The notes below the pieces were generated by a model, which saw nothing but the letters and a program-made list of their open reading frames with translations, was not told the origin of the DNA and made no database searches. From the IMG/VR virus record IMGVR_UViG_3300006916_000046, positions 25,135 to 89,134 of that record: a stretch of 64,000 nt of DNA; one strand, given 5' to 3'. Position 1 is the stretch's first letter. Each line of letters starts with the position of its first letter. This document shows positions 31,264 to 38,071 of the stretch, piece after piece. The DNA comes from a virus. Both the position numbers and the translations under genes were made by a program.

Positions 31264-32000
31264 TGCTGTATAACGATGATATGTTCAATGTTCTGGGCAA
31301 TCTTGAACCCCAGAGCATTGATCTTTTGCTGACAGATTTTCCCTATGGCACACTCAACAAGTCCCGTAATCAATGGGATCGTGTGATTGATTATGAAAAG
31401 TTCTGGGAGATTGTTGATATTATCTGCAAACCAAATTGTGCTATCATTTCTACAGCAGCACAACCATTTACATCGGTATTGATCTCTACAAATTATAGGG
31501 ATTTTAAGTATTGCTTGGTATGGGAAAAAAGTAAAGCAACTGGATACCTGAATGCTAAAAAGCAACCGATGAGAGCACATGAAGATATTGTAGTTTTTTA
31601 CAAGAAACAACCAATCTACAATCCCCAGATGACAAAAGGTACTCCATATGATAAGGGTAAAGCTGTGAGGGATGCAGAACAATATGGAAAGCAAACTAAA
31701 GCTGTGCATGTCAAAAATGAAGATGGGACAAGATACCCTCGCAGTGTACTATATTTTAAGACAGCAGAAGATGAGGGTAAATTGCATCCTACACAGAAAC
31801 CTGTTGCACTCTATGAATATCTGATTCGCACATATTCTAATGAAGGTGATACTGTGCTCGATCCTTGTATGGGTAGTGGCACCACTGGAATTGCTGCTTT
31901 TAATACTAATAGAAACTTTATTGGAATTGAACGTGAAAAGAAATACTTTGATGCTGCACAGGAAAGGTTAAATCTACCACTATTGAATGCGATGGCATAA
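31263..32000 (+). CDS. DNA methyltransferase (N6-A or N4-C, beta type)
   Basis: 245 aa from the ATG at 31263, overlapping the upstream stop (TGATG); an in-frame ATG at 31248 is also possible. TDFPYG (24-29) is motif IV, with the usual DPPY reading DFPY. DPCMGSGTTG (200-209) is motif I, placed after motif IV as in beta-class enzymes. WEKSKATGYLNAKKQPMRAH and LHPTQKPVAL are typical of phage and type II methyltransferases. It would protect sites cut by the linked nuclease-like protein, or act alone. The Pro-to-Phe change in motif IV deserves a check. Confidence 0.85.
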   Translation: MLYNDDMFNVLGNLEPQSIDLLLTDFPYGTLNKSRNQWDRVIDYEKFWEIVDIICKPNCAIISTAAQPFTSVLISTNYRDFKYCLVWEKSKATGYLNAKKQPMRAHEDIVVFYKKQPIYNPQMTKGTPYDKGKAVRDAEQYGKQTKAVHVKNEDGTRYPRSVLYFKTAEDEGKLHPTQKPVALYEYLIRTYSNEGDTVLDPCMGSGTTGIAAFNTNRNFIGIEREKKYFDAAQERLNLPLLNAMA

Positions 32001-32032
32001 TTGGGCCCCTTAAAGTGTCCTATTGATGTAGG
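32000..32032 (+). repeat. GGGCCC intergenic element, copy 8
   Basis: GGGCCC at 32003-32008, AAAGTGTCC, TATTGATGTAGG. Starts at the stop codon of the methyltransferase and ends 9 bp before the next ATG. Nearly identical to copy 7. Confidence 0.9.
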
Positions 32033-32040
32033 TAAAGATT

Positions 32041-32556
32041 ATGATTTCACTTCCTAACCCAAACAGAACCATGATTGTTGAATCTACCAATTCTGAAACT
32101 TTTTCTGATTTCTGTGCTCAACGTGATGCACAGAATACCATTCAGTTGAATGTCACCAAGTATTGTTTTATGCTTTGTGATGCACTGCTGAAGAATTTCA
32201 TTGATTACAGCATCAAGTCTCATCAACGTGCGATTGCTAACTACAACTACACTTATGGTAATGATGATTCAACTCAATCAAATTATCATCAGGCATGTAT
32301 TGAAGACCTGAAGAATGGTCAATGTGGTTATGAGTTCACTGTAGAGTCTGGTCGTAAGTATCACAAAATTATGATGAGTGCCAATGGTTCTCGTTCCGTT
32401 CATGCTTTTGTTGATAGAAAGACTGGCGAAGTTTACAAACCTGCCAGTATCAAAGCTCCTGCCAAAGGTGTTCGTTATGACTTGCGATTGATTGAACAAC
32501 GTGAATGGTTGTTTGAAAATGCAGATTGGGCAGGAGGGTATCTTTATAAGAGGTAA
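32041..32556 (+). CDS. Hypothetical protein, 171 aa
   Basis: Asn/Thr-rich start, a helical centre, and a conserved-looking C-terminal part: YHKIMMSANGSRSVHAFVDR, TGEVYKPASIKAPAKGVRYD. An in-frame ATG at codon 11 is an alternative start. This block recurs in short phage proteins of unknown role. No catalytic residues can be assigned. Confidence 0.7.
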   Translation: MISLPNPNRTMIVESTNSETFSDFCAQRDAQNTIQLNVTKYCFMLCDALLKNFIDYSIKSHQRAIANYNYTYGNDDSTQSNYHQACIEDLKNGQCGYEFTVESGRKYHKIMMSANGSRSVHAFVDRKTGEVYKPASIKAPAKGVRYDLRLIEQREWLFENADWAGGYLYKR

Positions 32557-32558
32557 TG

Positions 32559-32567
32559 TGCTATACT
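32559..32567 (+). promoter_or_regulatory. Extended -10 promoter
   Basis: TG-C-TATACT (32559-32567) is an extended -10 element with no clear -35. It lies 25 bp before the ATG at 32593, which has an AGAGG ribosome-binding site. Confidence 0.45.
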
Positions 32568-32592
32568 GAACATGTTCAATTAAGAGGTTATT

Positions 32593-32760
32593 ATGAACGA
32601 TCAACGTCATTATCATACTGAAAGTGAGCGTAAACAACTTGATGGAGTTGTCACTGATTCTGATATAAATGGGTGGAACATTTCTAAATTGAATCGCATG
32701 AAAGTTCGTGCAAACAATCTTCCTGATGACTCTCTGATTATTGATGATGAACTACACTAA
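32593..32760 (+). CDS. Small protein, 55 aa
   Basis: AGAGG Shine-Dalgarno 7 nt upstream of the ATG. Polar, with WNISKLNRMKVRANNLPDDS. Overlaps the next gene by 14 bp. No family recognised. Confidence 0.6.
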   Translation: MNDQRHYHTESERKQLDGVVTDSDINGWNISKLNRMKVRANNLPDDSLIIDDELH

Positions 32761-32953
32761 ACAACAACTTGTTGATGCACTTCAACATGAATATGAGTAC
32801 ATGATTCATGATGATTATGATCCTGATGTTGATATGACTCTGGAAGAACATCTTGAATGGTTACATACACTGACCATTCAAGAATTGGTTGAAGAAACAT
32901 CAACCGATGAAGATTATTATACGCTTGATCAATTCATGTATAATCATTCATGA
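32747..32953 (+). CDS. Very acidic small protein, 68 aa
   Basis: Starts at ATG 32747 (32744 is an alternative), overlapping the gene before. Helical and Asp/Glu-rich (DDYDPDVDMTLEEHLEW, ELVEETSTDEDYYTL). A candidate DNA-mimic-like or inhibitor protein on composition alone. Confidence 0.65.
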   Translation: MNYTKQQLVDALQHEYEYMIHDDYDPDVDMTLEEHLEWLHTLTIQELVEETSTDEDYYTLDQFMYNHS

Positions 32954-33084
32954 CAAGTAAAGAAAAACTTCTGTTCATTTCATCATTCGTTTGGTTTCTA
33001 CACTGGGGAACATGTCTAGCATCTACACTTCTGGATACGGTTATTCTAAAAAGCTCTGTGAGAGTGTTACCTCTTGGTTTTTGA
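32950..33084 (+). CDS. Possible small membrane peptide, 44 aa
   Basis: ATGA overlap with the acidic gene. KLLFISSFVWFLHWGTCLAS is a possible transmembrane segment. It overlaps the metallopeptidase-like gene by 73 bp in another frame, which makes it doubtful. Confidence 0.3.
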   Translation: MTSKEKLLFISSFVWFLHWGTCLASTLLDTVILKSSVRVLPLGF

Positions 33085-33434
33085 AGAAGTATTATCCACG
33101 TCATAAGATTGATGTGGATATTTTACATCGTGGATTGAGACGTGAAAATGTACTGGGGTATTGTGATGTAGTTGGTCCTTCTTATCGACCAAGACATTTC
33201 CTGATTGAACTTCAGACCGATATGTGTAAGGAGTTGTATATAAAAACTCTTTTACATGAATTGACTCATCTTGCACAATGGGTAAGAGGTGATCTACGAC
33301 ACCGATATGGAAAATTGTGTTATTCACAAGAACCAGTGGAAATCTATGACTATGAAGATCAACCACATGAAATTGAAGCACGAGAGGAAGAAGAAAGACT
33401 CTACAATCTGTACTGTAATGAAATCTTAACATAG
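33012..33434 (+). CDS. Zinc metallopeptidase-like protein (HExxH)
   Basis: 140 aa from ATG 33012 with a GGGG run 3-6 nt upstream; a TTG at 32991 is the alternative. TLLHELTHLAQWVRGDLRHR contains HELTH (82-86), the zinc-binding motif, and PHEIEAREEE near residue 122 can supply the third ligand Glu. Size and layout resemble SprT-like or short phage metallopeptidases. Its target is unknown. The next gene has its own promoter just downstream. Confidence 0.7.
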   Translation: MSSIYTSGYGYSKKLCESVTSWFLKKYYPRHKIDVDILHRGLRRENVLGYCDVVGPSYRPRHFLIELQTDMCKELYIKTLLHELTHLAQWVRGDLRHRYGKLCYSQEPVEIYDYEDQPHEIEAREEEERLYNLYCNEILT

Positions 33435-33463
33435 TTGCACTTAAGAATTTCTTCAACTACAAT
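33435..33463 (+). promoter_or_regulatory. Sigma-70-type promoter
   Basis: TTGCAC (33435-33440), 17-bp spacer, TACAAT (33458-33463). The ATG at 33472 is only 8 bp after the -10, so either the message is almost leaderless or translation starts at the in-frame ATG 33490. Confidence 0.5.
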
Positions 33464-33471
33464 AAAGAAAA

Positions 33472-33663
33472 ATGGAAAATGGTCAAGAGATGCAAGCTAT
33501 CAGGGACTTTCTAACAGATGAGCAGTGGCACATTGTGATTGATGCTATCGAACAAGAAGCATTTTTATTGGATGAAAGTGAGGAGTATTTTGATAAGTGT
33601 GAGGACATTATAAACAGAATCCATTCATTGCTTCACATTACTGGGCCCTCTAAAGTGTCCTAG
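33472..33663 (+). CDS. Small helical protein, 63 aa
   Basis: Helical and acidic (MQAIRDFLTDEQWHIVIDAI, then DESEEYFDKCEDI). Its last residues (TGPSKVS-stop) are encoded by copy 9 of the GGGCCC element, whose TAG is the stop codon. This shows the element tolerating translation into it. Confidence 0.65.
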   Translation: MENGQEMQAIRDFLTDEQWHIVIDAIEQEAFLLDESEEYFDKCEDIINRIHSLLHITGPSKVS

Positions 33664-33672
33664 TTGTATGAA
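33640..33672 (+). repeat. GGGCCC intergenic element, copy 9
   Basis: GGGCCC at 33643-33648, AAAGTGTCC, TAGTTGTATGAAG. It overlaps the end of one gene (the TAG stop) and the first ATG (33668) of the next. Confidence 0.9.
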
Positions 33673-34012
33673 GACCACTATGAAAGAAAACAAGATGACA
33701 ACACTTTTCCGTCAAGGAATCAAATTTGAAGAGTATTGGGGCACTGAAGTTCGTGCTCATCATATGAACACTCGTTCTGTTTATCGTCTGCTGGAAGATG
33801 ATGACATTGCGATCACACATTCCGCACCATATGTTGATGGTGAAAGTGTTGATCAATTTGCTGTAACTTTCACCGAAGTTACTGCATATCATGAGAATGG
33901 AAATGTGTTATCATCAACCACAAAAACACTTGGAGTTTATGATAACTGGTTGGATGCTTATTACCGAGCATTCTCTATTCTAAACAAGAAAACATTAGCA
34001 CAACTTGTGTGA
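33668..34012 (+). CDS. Hypothetical protein, 114 aa
   Basis: First ATG at 33668 lies in the element; ATGs at 33680 and 33695 are equally possible starts. Alternating strands and acidic turns (GIKFEEYWGTEVRAHH, then VYRLLEDDDIAITHSAPYV), ending in a helix (DNWLDAYYRAFSILNKK). Unknown function. Confidence 0.7.
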   Translation: MKTTMKENKMTTLFRQGIKFEEYWGTEVRAHHMNTRSVYRLLEDDDIAITHSAPYVDGESVDQFAVTFTEVTAYHENGNVLSSTTKTLGVYDNWLDAYYRAFSILNKKTLAQLV

Positions 34013-34014
34013 TC

Positions 34015-34245
34015 ATGAGAATTGACATTGTAGGTCGAATTATCGGAAGCTTTCTGGTTGTTTCTGCTTATTTTGTTGTTTTACATGTAAATGTAACATT
34101 TGGAGTTCTGATGCACTTCATTGCCGATGCAATTTCCATTCCATTCTTTATACGAACAAAGTCATGGGATGTTGTAATTATGTTGGCATTTCTTTTAATC
34201 ATTTCAACTAGCAAACTGTTCAATTTGGGAGGAATCGTATCATGA
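34015..34245 (+). CDS. Small two-helix membrane protein, 76 aa
   Basis: Start at ATG 34015 (a GTG at 34009 also reads in frame). Two hydrophobic stretches: IIGSFLVVSAYFVVLHVNVT and VVIMLAFLLIISTSKLFNL, with a charged FIRTKSWD loop between. Possibly an inner-membrane phage protein. ATGA overlap with the next gene. Confidence 0.65.
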   Translation: MRIDIVGRIIGSFLVVSAYFVVLHVNVTFGVLMHFIADAISIPFFIRTKSWDVVIMLAFLLIISTSKLFNLGGIVS

Positions 34246-34385
34246 AATGGGATGTGAAACTGTATGTTGCCGGAAAGGTATTTACCGAAGAAGTTTATGC
34301 CCGAGATGCACAAGATGCAAGGGAGACAGCATTAGCACGAAATCCCACTGCTAAAGTTATTGGAGTGAATGGGAGTTTCAAATAG
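34242..34385 (+). CDS. Small protein, 47 aa
   Basis: ATGA overlap with the membrane protein. Starts KWDVKLYVAGKVFTEEVYAR, with an Ala/Arg helix and a beta end. The '(V)KLYV-G-x-F-E-V-A-D-x-A-A' style resembles small phage proteins of unknown role. The next GGGCCC element starts at its stop codon. Confidence 0.65.
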   Translation: MKWDVKLYVAGKVFTEEVYARDAQDARETALARNPTAKVIGVNGSFK

Positions 34386-34416
34386 TGGGCCCCTTAAAGT
34401 GTCTCATTAGTGTAAG
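34384..34416 (+). repeat. GGGCCC intergenic element, copy 10
   Basis: GGGCCC at 34387-34392, AAAGTGTCTC, TTAGTGTAAG. Follows a TAG stop and ends 14 bp before the ATG at 34431. Confidence 0.9.
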
Positions 34417-34430
34417 CACAGTTCAGAAAA

Positions 34431-34595
34431 ATGCAAGAATCAAAGTTCCTTCTTCACGGTCAACATCATCGTTCTAATGGTTGGGTGATGAATGATTGTT
34501 TAGGTTACATCAAAGAAACAAAAGAGGATGCGATTGCTACATGTAATCGACTCAATCCTAACTTTGTGATTCACTCTATCACTGTTGAAGAATGA
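34431..34595 (+). CDS. Small protein, 54 aa
   Basis: Begins QESKFLLHGQHHRSNGWV with several His, then an ordered KETKEDAIATCNRLNP helix. ATG 34431 follows copy 10. No known family. Confidence 0.65.
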   Translation: MQESKFLLHGQHHRSNGWVMNDCLGYIKETKEDAIATCNRLNPNFVIHSITVEE

Positions 34596-34635
34596 CCAAA
34601 GCAACACACAAACGATTCACACACATCTTTTGATT

Positions 34636-34788
34636 ATGAACGAAACTGAACTCGAAGCTCTTGAAGTGATGGAAACCATTGAGGATTCCGTTGAATATAT
34701 TTGTAATGAGTATATGTTAAGTGGAGAGAAAGTTTGGACTATGATTGCAGCACTTGCTGATGCAAAGATTGCACAATTTCCTGATTGA
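34636..34788 (+). CDS. Small acidic helical protein, 50 aa
   Basis: ATG 34636 is the likely start; the frame opens earlier without a plausible site. MNETELEALEVMETIEDSVE forms an acidic helix, followed by a short Met/Ala helix. Element copy 11 follows its stop. Confidence 0.6.
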   Translation: MNETELEALEVMETIEDSVEYICNEYMLSGEKVWTMIAALADAKIAQFPD

Positions 34789-34793
34789 TAATG

Positions 34794-34826
34794 AGTGGGC
34801 CCTTGAAAGTGTTTCAGTAGTGTAAG
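34794..34826 (+). repeat. GGGCCC intergenic element, copy 11
   Basis: GGGCCC at 34797-34802, AAAGTGTTTC, GTAGTGTAAG. 18 bp before the ATG at 34845. A clean match to the consensus. Confidence 0.9.
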
Positions 34827-34844
34827 TCGTTCGTTATTTCAGTC

Positions 34845-35096
34845 ATGCAACTCACTTCCAAAGATGGTAACATGGTTGTTGATTTCTATCCCGTCAAATT
34901 TGCAGACGGTGGGATTCACAATCGTTTGATGCTCAAAGTTGTGACTTTTATTGGTGCAACTCAATCCAAATCTTACATCAACAAGAAAGATTTTCAGCAT
35001 GAGGTTGATTCTCGTGTGAAGGGTTATGGTTATCAAGTCACTGATGATTCGATGATTCCACAACTCTTTAACTCTGCAATGTGTCTTGCTTGCTGA
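34845..35096 (+). CDS. Hypothetical protein, 83 aa
   Basis: Beta-rich (MVVDFYPVKFADGGIHNRLM, VVTFIGATQSKSYI) with a helix and a Cys-containing end (SAMCLAC). TGATG overlap couples it to the next gene. Function unknown. Confidence 0.7.
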   Translation: MQLTSKDGNMVVDFYPVKFADGGIHNRLMLKVVTFIGATQSKSYINKKDFQHEVDSRVKGYGYQVTDDSMIPQLFNSAMCLAC

Positions 35097-35287
35097 TGTC
35101 AATTATTCAATCTTATCTTCACAATAAAATGATGGATCGTCTTGAAATGCTTTCTCAACGTGAACAATTGATGGAGGACATTGATTGTATTGTATCGGCA
35201 CAATATGGTCAAGGAAATGAAGAACTTGCTGATGAAATGATTAAGTTGTTATGTGATGCTGTTTGCAAAAACTTTCCTGCTAACTGA
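35096..35287 (+). CDS. Small acidic helical protein, 63 aa
   Basis: Starts at ATG 35096 in a TGATG overlap. Mostly helix (MMDRLEMLSQREQLMEDIDC) with an acidic tail. Overlaps the next ATG (35287). Part of a run of four coupled genes of unknown role. Confidence 0.65.
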   Translation: MSIIQSYLHNKMMDRLEMLSQREQLMEDIDCIVSAQYGQGNEELADEMIKLLCDAVCKNFPAN

Positions 35288-35523
35288 TGTCATTTGTTTC
35301 CACCTTTGATCATACTAATTCCATGACTGACAACATCATCAACCGTGACGAATTGCAGGACAATCTTATTCATCAGATTCTGGATGATATGGATTTGAAG
35401 ACGATGTATGCTTGCTTATATGATTACATGTCTGAAAGCTATGACAAGTATTCAGTTGATGAAATTGTCGAAGAAGTCGAAGAGTATTACCCACAATTGT
35501 TGGAGGATGCAGATAACTCTTAA
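35287..35523 (+). CDS. Acidic small protein, 78 aa
   Basis: Overlaps its neighbour by one base. High Asp/Glu (DELQDNLIHQILDDMDLKTM and VDEIVEEVEEYYPQLLEDAD). Helical; no motif seen. Confidence 0.65.
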   Translation: MSFVSTFDHTNSMTDNIINRDELQDNLIHQILDDMDLKTMYACLYDYMSESYDKYSVDEIVEEVEEYYPQLLEDADNS

Positions 35524-35526
35524 AAC

Positions 35527-35598
35527 ATGTCAATTTACAAAGATTACTGGACTAAACCAAAACCAACGAAAGAACCCAAATCAAAAGAATCCAAATGA
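35527..35598 (+). CDS. Very short basic peptide ORF, 23 aa
   Basis: ATG 35527 to TGA 35598: MSIYKDYWTKPKPTKEPKSK and a short end. Tightly packed (3 bp after the previous stop, ATGA overlap with the next gene), which supports it despite its size. Confidence 0.4.
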   Translation: MSIYKDYWTKPKPTKEPKSKESK

Positions 35599-35750
35599 AA
35601 ACATCATTTTGTAATGGCAATTCATGGTCTAAATTTGATGCTTACTATCATGATGATAGTGAACAATGGACTTATGAATTGATTGATGGACATCACCGCA
35701 CAAGTTTAATTTACGAGGATAATGATGATGAAATTCTACAAGATTACTGA
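35595..35750 (+). CDS. Small protein, 51 aa
   Basis: ATGA overlap with the short peptide. Polar/aromatic (KTSFCNGNSWSKFDAYYHDD) with an acidic end. The next gene starts inside its last 23 bp. Unknown. Confidence 0.55.
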   Translation: MKTSFCNGNSWSKFDAYYHDDSEQWTYELIDGHHRTSLIYEDNDDEILQDY

Positions 35751-35922
35751 TATTGAGTTTGATTTTGATTATGAAGACATTACATTGGAGGAACAGAATG
35801 AAGTGATCGAAGGTGCCAAAGCTTGTCTATGGGATGCAACAAATGAGGATGATCTTTGTGATGTCATTAGTGACAACACCGGATGGTTTGTGAAGTCATT
35901 CTCTTATGATGTTATTCGATAA
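35728..35922 (+). CDS. Acidic small protein, 64 aa
   Basis: Three consecutive in-frame ATGs (35722, 35725, 35728); the last is used here. ITDIEFDFDYEDITLEEQNE is strongly acidic, followed by an alpha/beta end (CLWDATNEDDLCDVISDNTG). Ends 5 bp before element copy 12. Confidence 0.65.
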   Translation: MKFYKITDIEFDFDYEDITLEEQNEVIEGAKACLWDATNEDDLCDVISDNTGWFVKSFSYDVIR

Positions 35923-35927
35923 CAAAC

Positions 35928-35960
35928 ACTGGGCCCCTTAAAGTGTTTCAGTAGTGTAGA
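35928..35960 (+). repeat. GGGCCC intergenic element, copy 12
   Basis: GGGCCC at 35931-35936, AAAGTGTTTC, GTAGTGTAGAA. 19 bp before the ATG at 35980. Confidence 0.9.
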
Positions 35961-35979
35961 AACGAAACAACTCTCTCAA

Positions 35980-36147
35980 ATGTCTCAACAACTCAATGCT
36001 TCTATCTATCGTCAACTCTTCACTGATTGTGAGTGGGATGCTATCTCTTCTGCAATGAAAGATTATGCTGATTATGGTGACGAAGAAGCAAACATTGCTG
36101 ATTCGATTGATGCAAAGATCACTCAAATTTTCAAACTTACTGCCTGA
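35980..36147 (+). CDS. Small protein, 55 aa
   Basis: Begins SQQLNASIYRQLFTDCEWDA, followed by a helical acidic middle. ATG 35980 follows copy 12, TGA 36145-36147. Two bases separate it from the next gene. Unknown. Confidence 0.6.
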   Translation: MSQQLNASIYRQLFTDCEWDAISSAMKDYADYGDEEANIADSIDAKITQIFKLTA

Positions 36148-36149
36148 TT

Positions 36150-36311
36150 ATGTTACATCAACTCCCTAACGGTAAAATCATCATGCACGATGGATTAATC
36201 CGTGAACTTGCTATTCAACGAATGGAAACTTATGATCGTTGGATACAAGACAATCGTGAACAATTAAAGATCGAATCTCAACAACTTTTCGATGATATGT
36301 TCGGAGGTTAA
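36150..36311 (+). CDS. Small helical protein, 53 aa
   Basis: MLHQLPNGKIIMHDGLIREL, then a basic/acidic helix (RMETYDRWIQDNREQLKIES) and a short end. No motif recognised. Confidence 0.6.
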   Translation: MLHQLPNGKIIMHDGLIRELAIQRMETYDRWIQDNREQLKIESQQLFDDMFGG

Positions 36312-36382
36312 TTCTTTCAATGACTCCGAAATCTTCCGAGGTTTTCCGAGTCGAGTCACGCCCCTAATTTTATCAAAAAACT

Positions 36383-36595
36383 ATGATTCTTCTGACATCT
36401 GATTCTCACGGTTGTGTGTATACTATTGACAGTGAAGGTTGTTTATACTATATGCCCAAACATCTTGATGGATCAATTAACTTTGAAGAACTTGCAGAAG
36501 TTGAATCTGTTGATGAATTAGATGATGAAGATACTTCTCAAATTCATTCTCAATTGATTACAATGTCCAAATCAATTGGTCATTACTTCTGTTAG
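36383..36595 (+). CDS. Acidic small protein, 70 aa
   Basis: SDSHGCVYTIDSEGCLYYMP is beta-hairpin-like; FEELAEVESVDELDDEDTSQ is very acidic. Its TAG stop adjoins element copy 13. Confidence 0.65.
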   Translation: MILLTSDSHGCVYTIDSEGCLYYMPKHLDGSINFEELAEVESVDELDDEDTSQIHSQLITMSKSIGHYFC

Positions 36596-36626
36596 TGGGC
36601 CCCTGAAAGTGTTTCAATAGTATAGG
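36594..36626 (+). repeat. GGGCCC intergenic element, copy 13
   Basis: GGGCCC at 36597-36602, AAAGTGTTTC, ATAGTATAGG. Overlaps the previous stop and ends 14 bp before the ATG at 36641. Confidence 0.9.
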
Positions 36627-36640
36627 ATACCATTTCTCTC

Positions 36641-36985
36641 ATGCGTAAGATCGAACAACAAATGAACAATGCCATTTCTAACAACAAGTCCTGGCAATCT
36701 GCAAACACCAGTGTTGTTTGTGATGACAATGGTGTCTCTCATGTGTATCTTCATGGCAACAAGATTGCAGAGGTTGGTGATGACTTTGTTCAGATCTTTG
36801 ATGGTGGTTGTCAATCCAATACCACCAAATCCCGTCTGAATGCTATTCTCAAAGAACATGCAATTGATGGTGAGTGTGTGTATCAAAAGAACTTCAAATG
36901 GTATGTTGATAAGTTCATTGGATGTGCCGGAACTTTCAAGGTTTATAACACTTTCGAGTTCACTGATGGTTTCATGTTTGCCTGA
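36641..36985 (+). CDS. Hypothetical protein, 114 aa
   Basis: RKIEQQMNNAISNNKSWQSA then strand-rich TSVVCDDNGVSHVYLHGNKI and a Gly/Cys end. The pattern resembles small cyanophage proteins of unknown function. It is followed by an intrinsic terminator, so it closes the transcription unit. Confidence 0.7.
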   Translation: MRKIEQQMNNAISNNKSWQSANTSVVCDDNGVSHVYLHGNKIAEVGDDFVQIFDGGCQSNTTKSRLNAILKEHAIDGECVYQKNFKWYVDKFIGCAGTFKVYNTFEFTDGFMFA

Positions 36986-36990
36986 TTGAT

Positions 36991-37794
36991 TTAACTCTCT
37001 TCTCTATACCATCTGCAACCCTTCCAACTATATCTGGAAGGGTTTTTTAATGCCTTCGTTACACCTGTAGCTTTGCCGCTACCTAACACTCTACCCGCTT
37101 CTCTTATACTATCAAAGTGATATATGATTTTCCCGTCTAATATACGCTTGCCATAGATTTTATGGGAGTAAGGTCTATTATCTAATTTCTCCCACTTATA
37201 TCCATATGCCACAATCTTCTGTTTGATTGCTCTACTGATGTTGCCAGAACCTCCTTTGATTCCTATACTCTTCCGCGCTTCAGTTATGCTATCAAATTCA
37301 AGAACTTCTCCCGTCTCGACATTAGTTGCTCTGACTTTTCTCCTAGCATGTTTACCATCACCGCTCTTATCTCCGAATGGATTAACCCCTTGATATTTGT
37401 CTTTTAGAGTATTACGTATTGAAGCAATATGTTCAGGAGACTTTTCTTTCCCTTGCATAGTTGTTGATATTCTATCCCGAACTTCTTCGCTTATCTCTTT
37501 TGCTTGTTCTCCGCCTGTTGTTAGATTGTATCCGTTGTTAAATGTATCAAACTGTTCTATCCAATATCTCTCCCTATCCGAGAGTTGCGCCGCTGGGATA
37601 TTAGTTTCTATTTCACGGACAGTAAACATAGAGACGCCATATTTCTTGATTGCTCTATACAATGGTCTGTGTGATTTACTCTTCGATTCTGTTATATGAT
37701 GCCGCCATCTTTCGCCCACGGTCTTGATAGTCTGACCGATATATCTCTTGCCATTTACCTTACAAATGATTGAGTAGATTGTCCCAGTTGTCAT
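36991..37794 (-). CDS. GIY-YIG homing endonuclease with NUMOD domains
   Basis: 267 aa on the minus strand, the only convincing antisense gene in the window. TIYSIICKVNGKRYIGQT is the GIY-YIG signature (here IYS...YIG), with the catalytic Arg/Glu region downstream. NUMOD3-like (EEVRDRISTTMQGKEKSPEH) and NUMOD1-like (FDSITEARKSIGIKGGSGNI) DNA-binding units follow. It is a free-standing mobile gene of a type common between phage genes. Its C-terminal codons contain the terminator hairpin of the + strand gene at 36641. Confidence 0.9.
   Translation of the reverse strand: MTTGTIYSIICKVNGKRYIGQTIKTVGERWRHHITESKSKSHRPLYRAIKKYGVSMFTVREIETNIPAAQLSDRERYWIEQFDTFNNGYNLTTGGEQAKEISEEVRDRISTTMQGKEKSPEHIASIRNTLKDKYQGVNPFGDKSGDGKHARRKVRATNVETGEVLEFDSITEARKSIGIKGGSGNISRAIKQKIVAYGYKWEKLDNRPYSHKIYGKRILDGKIIYHFDSIREAGRVLGSGKATGVTKALKNPSRYSWKGCRWYREES
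37017..37048 (+). terminator. Intrinsic terminator
   Basis: A perfect 10-bp stem, AACCCTTCCA (37017-37026) with TGGAAGGGTT (37035-37044), 8-nt loop, then a T run to 37048. It ends transcription of the gene at 36641 and lies inside the coding sequence of the opposite-strand endonuclease. Confidence 0.85.
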
Positions 37795-37969
37795 AAGATA
37801 GCGTGTGATAGAAGGCTTTACTATGTATGATAAAATGCCCCGCTAAATGGTGTCTATATAAAGGTTTAGCGAATTTATTGTTAGTAACTCCGAATGCACT
37901 GTGTAGTTACTTTGGGGCGTATTTACAGTGTTTTTAATGTGTCTAGGAGTAGTGATTTTAGACTGCCCC

Positions 37970-37998
37970 AGCTTATCACACCACCGAGAAATTGTCAA
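37970..37998 (-). promoter_or_regulatory. Possible minus-strand promoter of the endonuclease
   Basis: On the minus strand: TTGACA (37993-37998), 17-bp spacer, TAAGCT (37970-37975). The -10 is poor; the -35 is exact. About 180 bp before the GIY-YIG start at 37794. The 37795-38071 gap is otherwise without a gene. Confidence 0.35.
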
Positions 37999-38052
37999 CC
38001 CCCCGATGTCAGAATTTCCAGAAATAAGACTTACAAAAATCACACTGATTCT

Positions 38053-38060
38053 GATAAATA
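38053..38060 (+). promoter_or_regulatory. Late promoter-like octamer (GATAAATA)
   Basis: GATAAATA 12 bp before a consensus sigma-70 promoter. It could give late read-through of the gene at 38130. Confidence 0.35.
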
Positions 38061-38071
38061 CCTGCAATGAC

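Noticed and set aside
36312-36382. CCGAG repeats in the short gap
   Set aside because: TCCGAGG/TCCGAGT repeats are too short and unpaired to name a function.
37397-37699. Plus-strand 100-aa ORF
   Set aside because: Opposite the well-supported GIY-YIG gene and without a promoter or motif.
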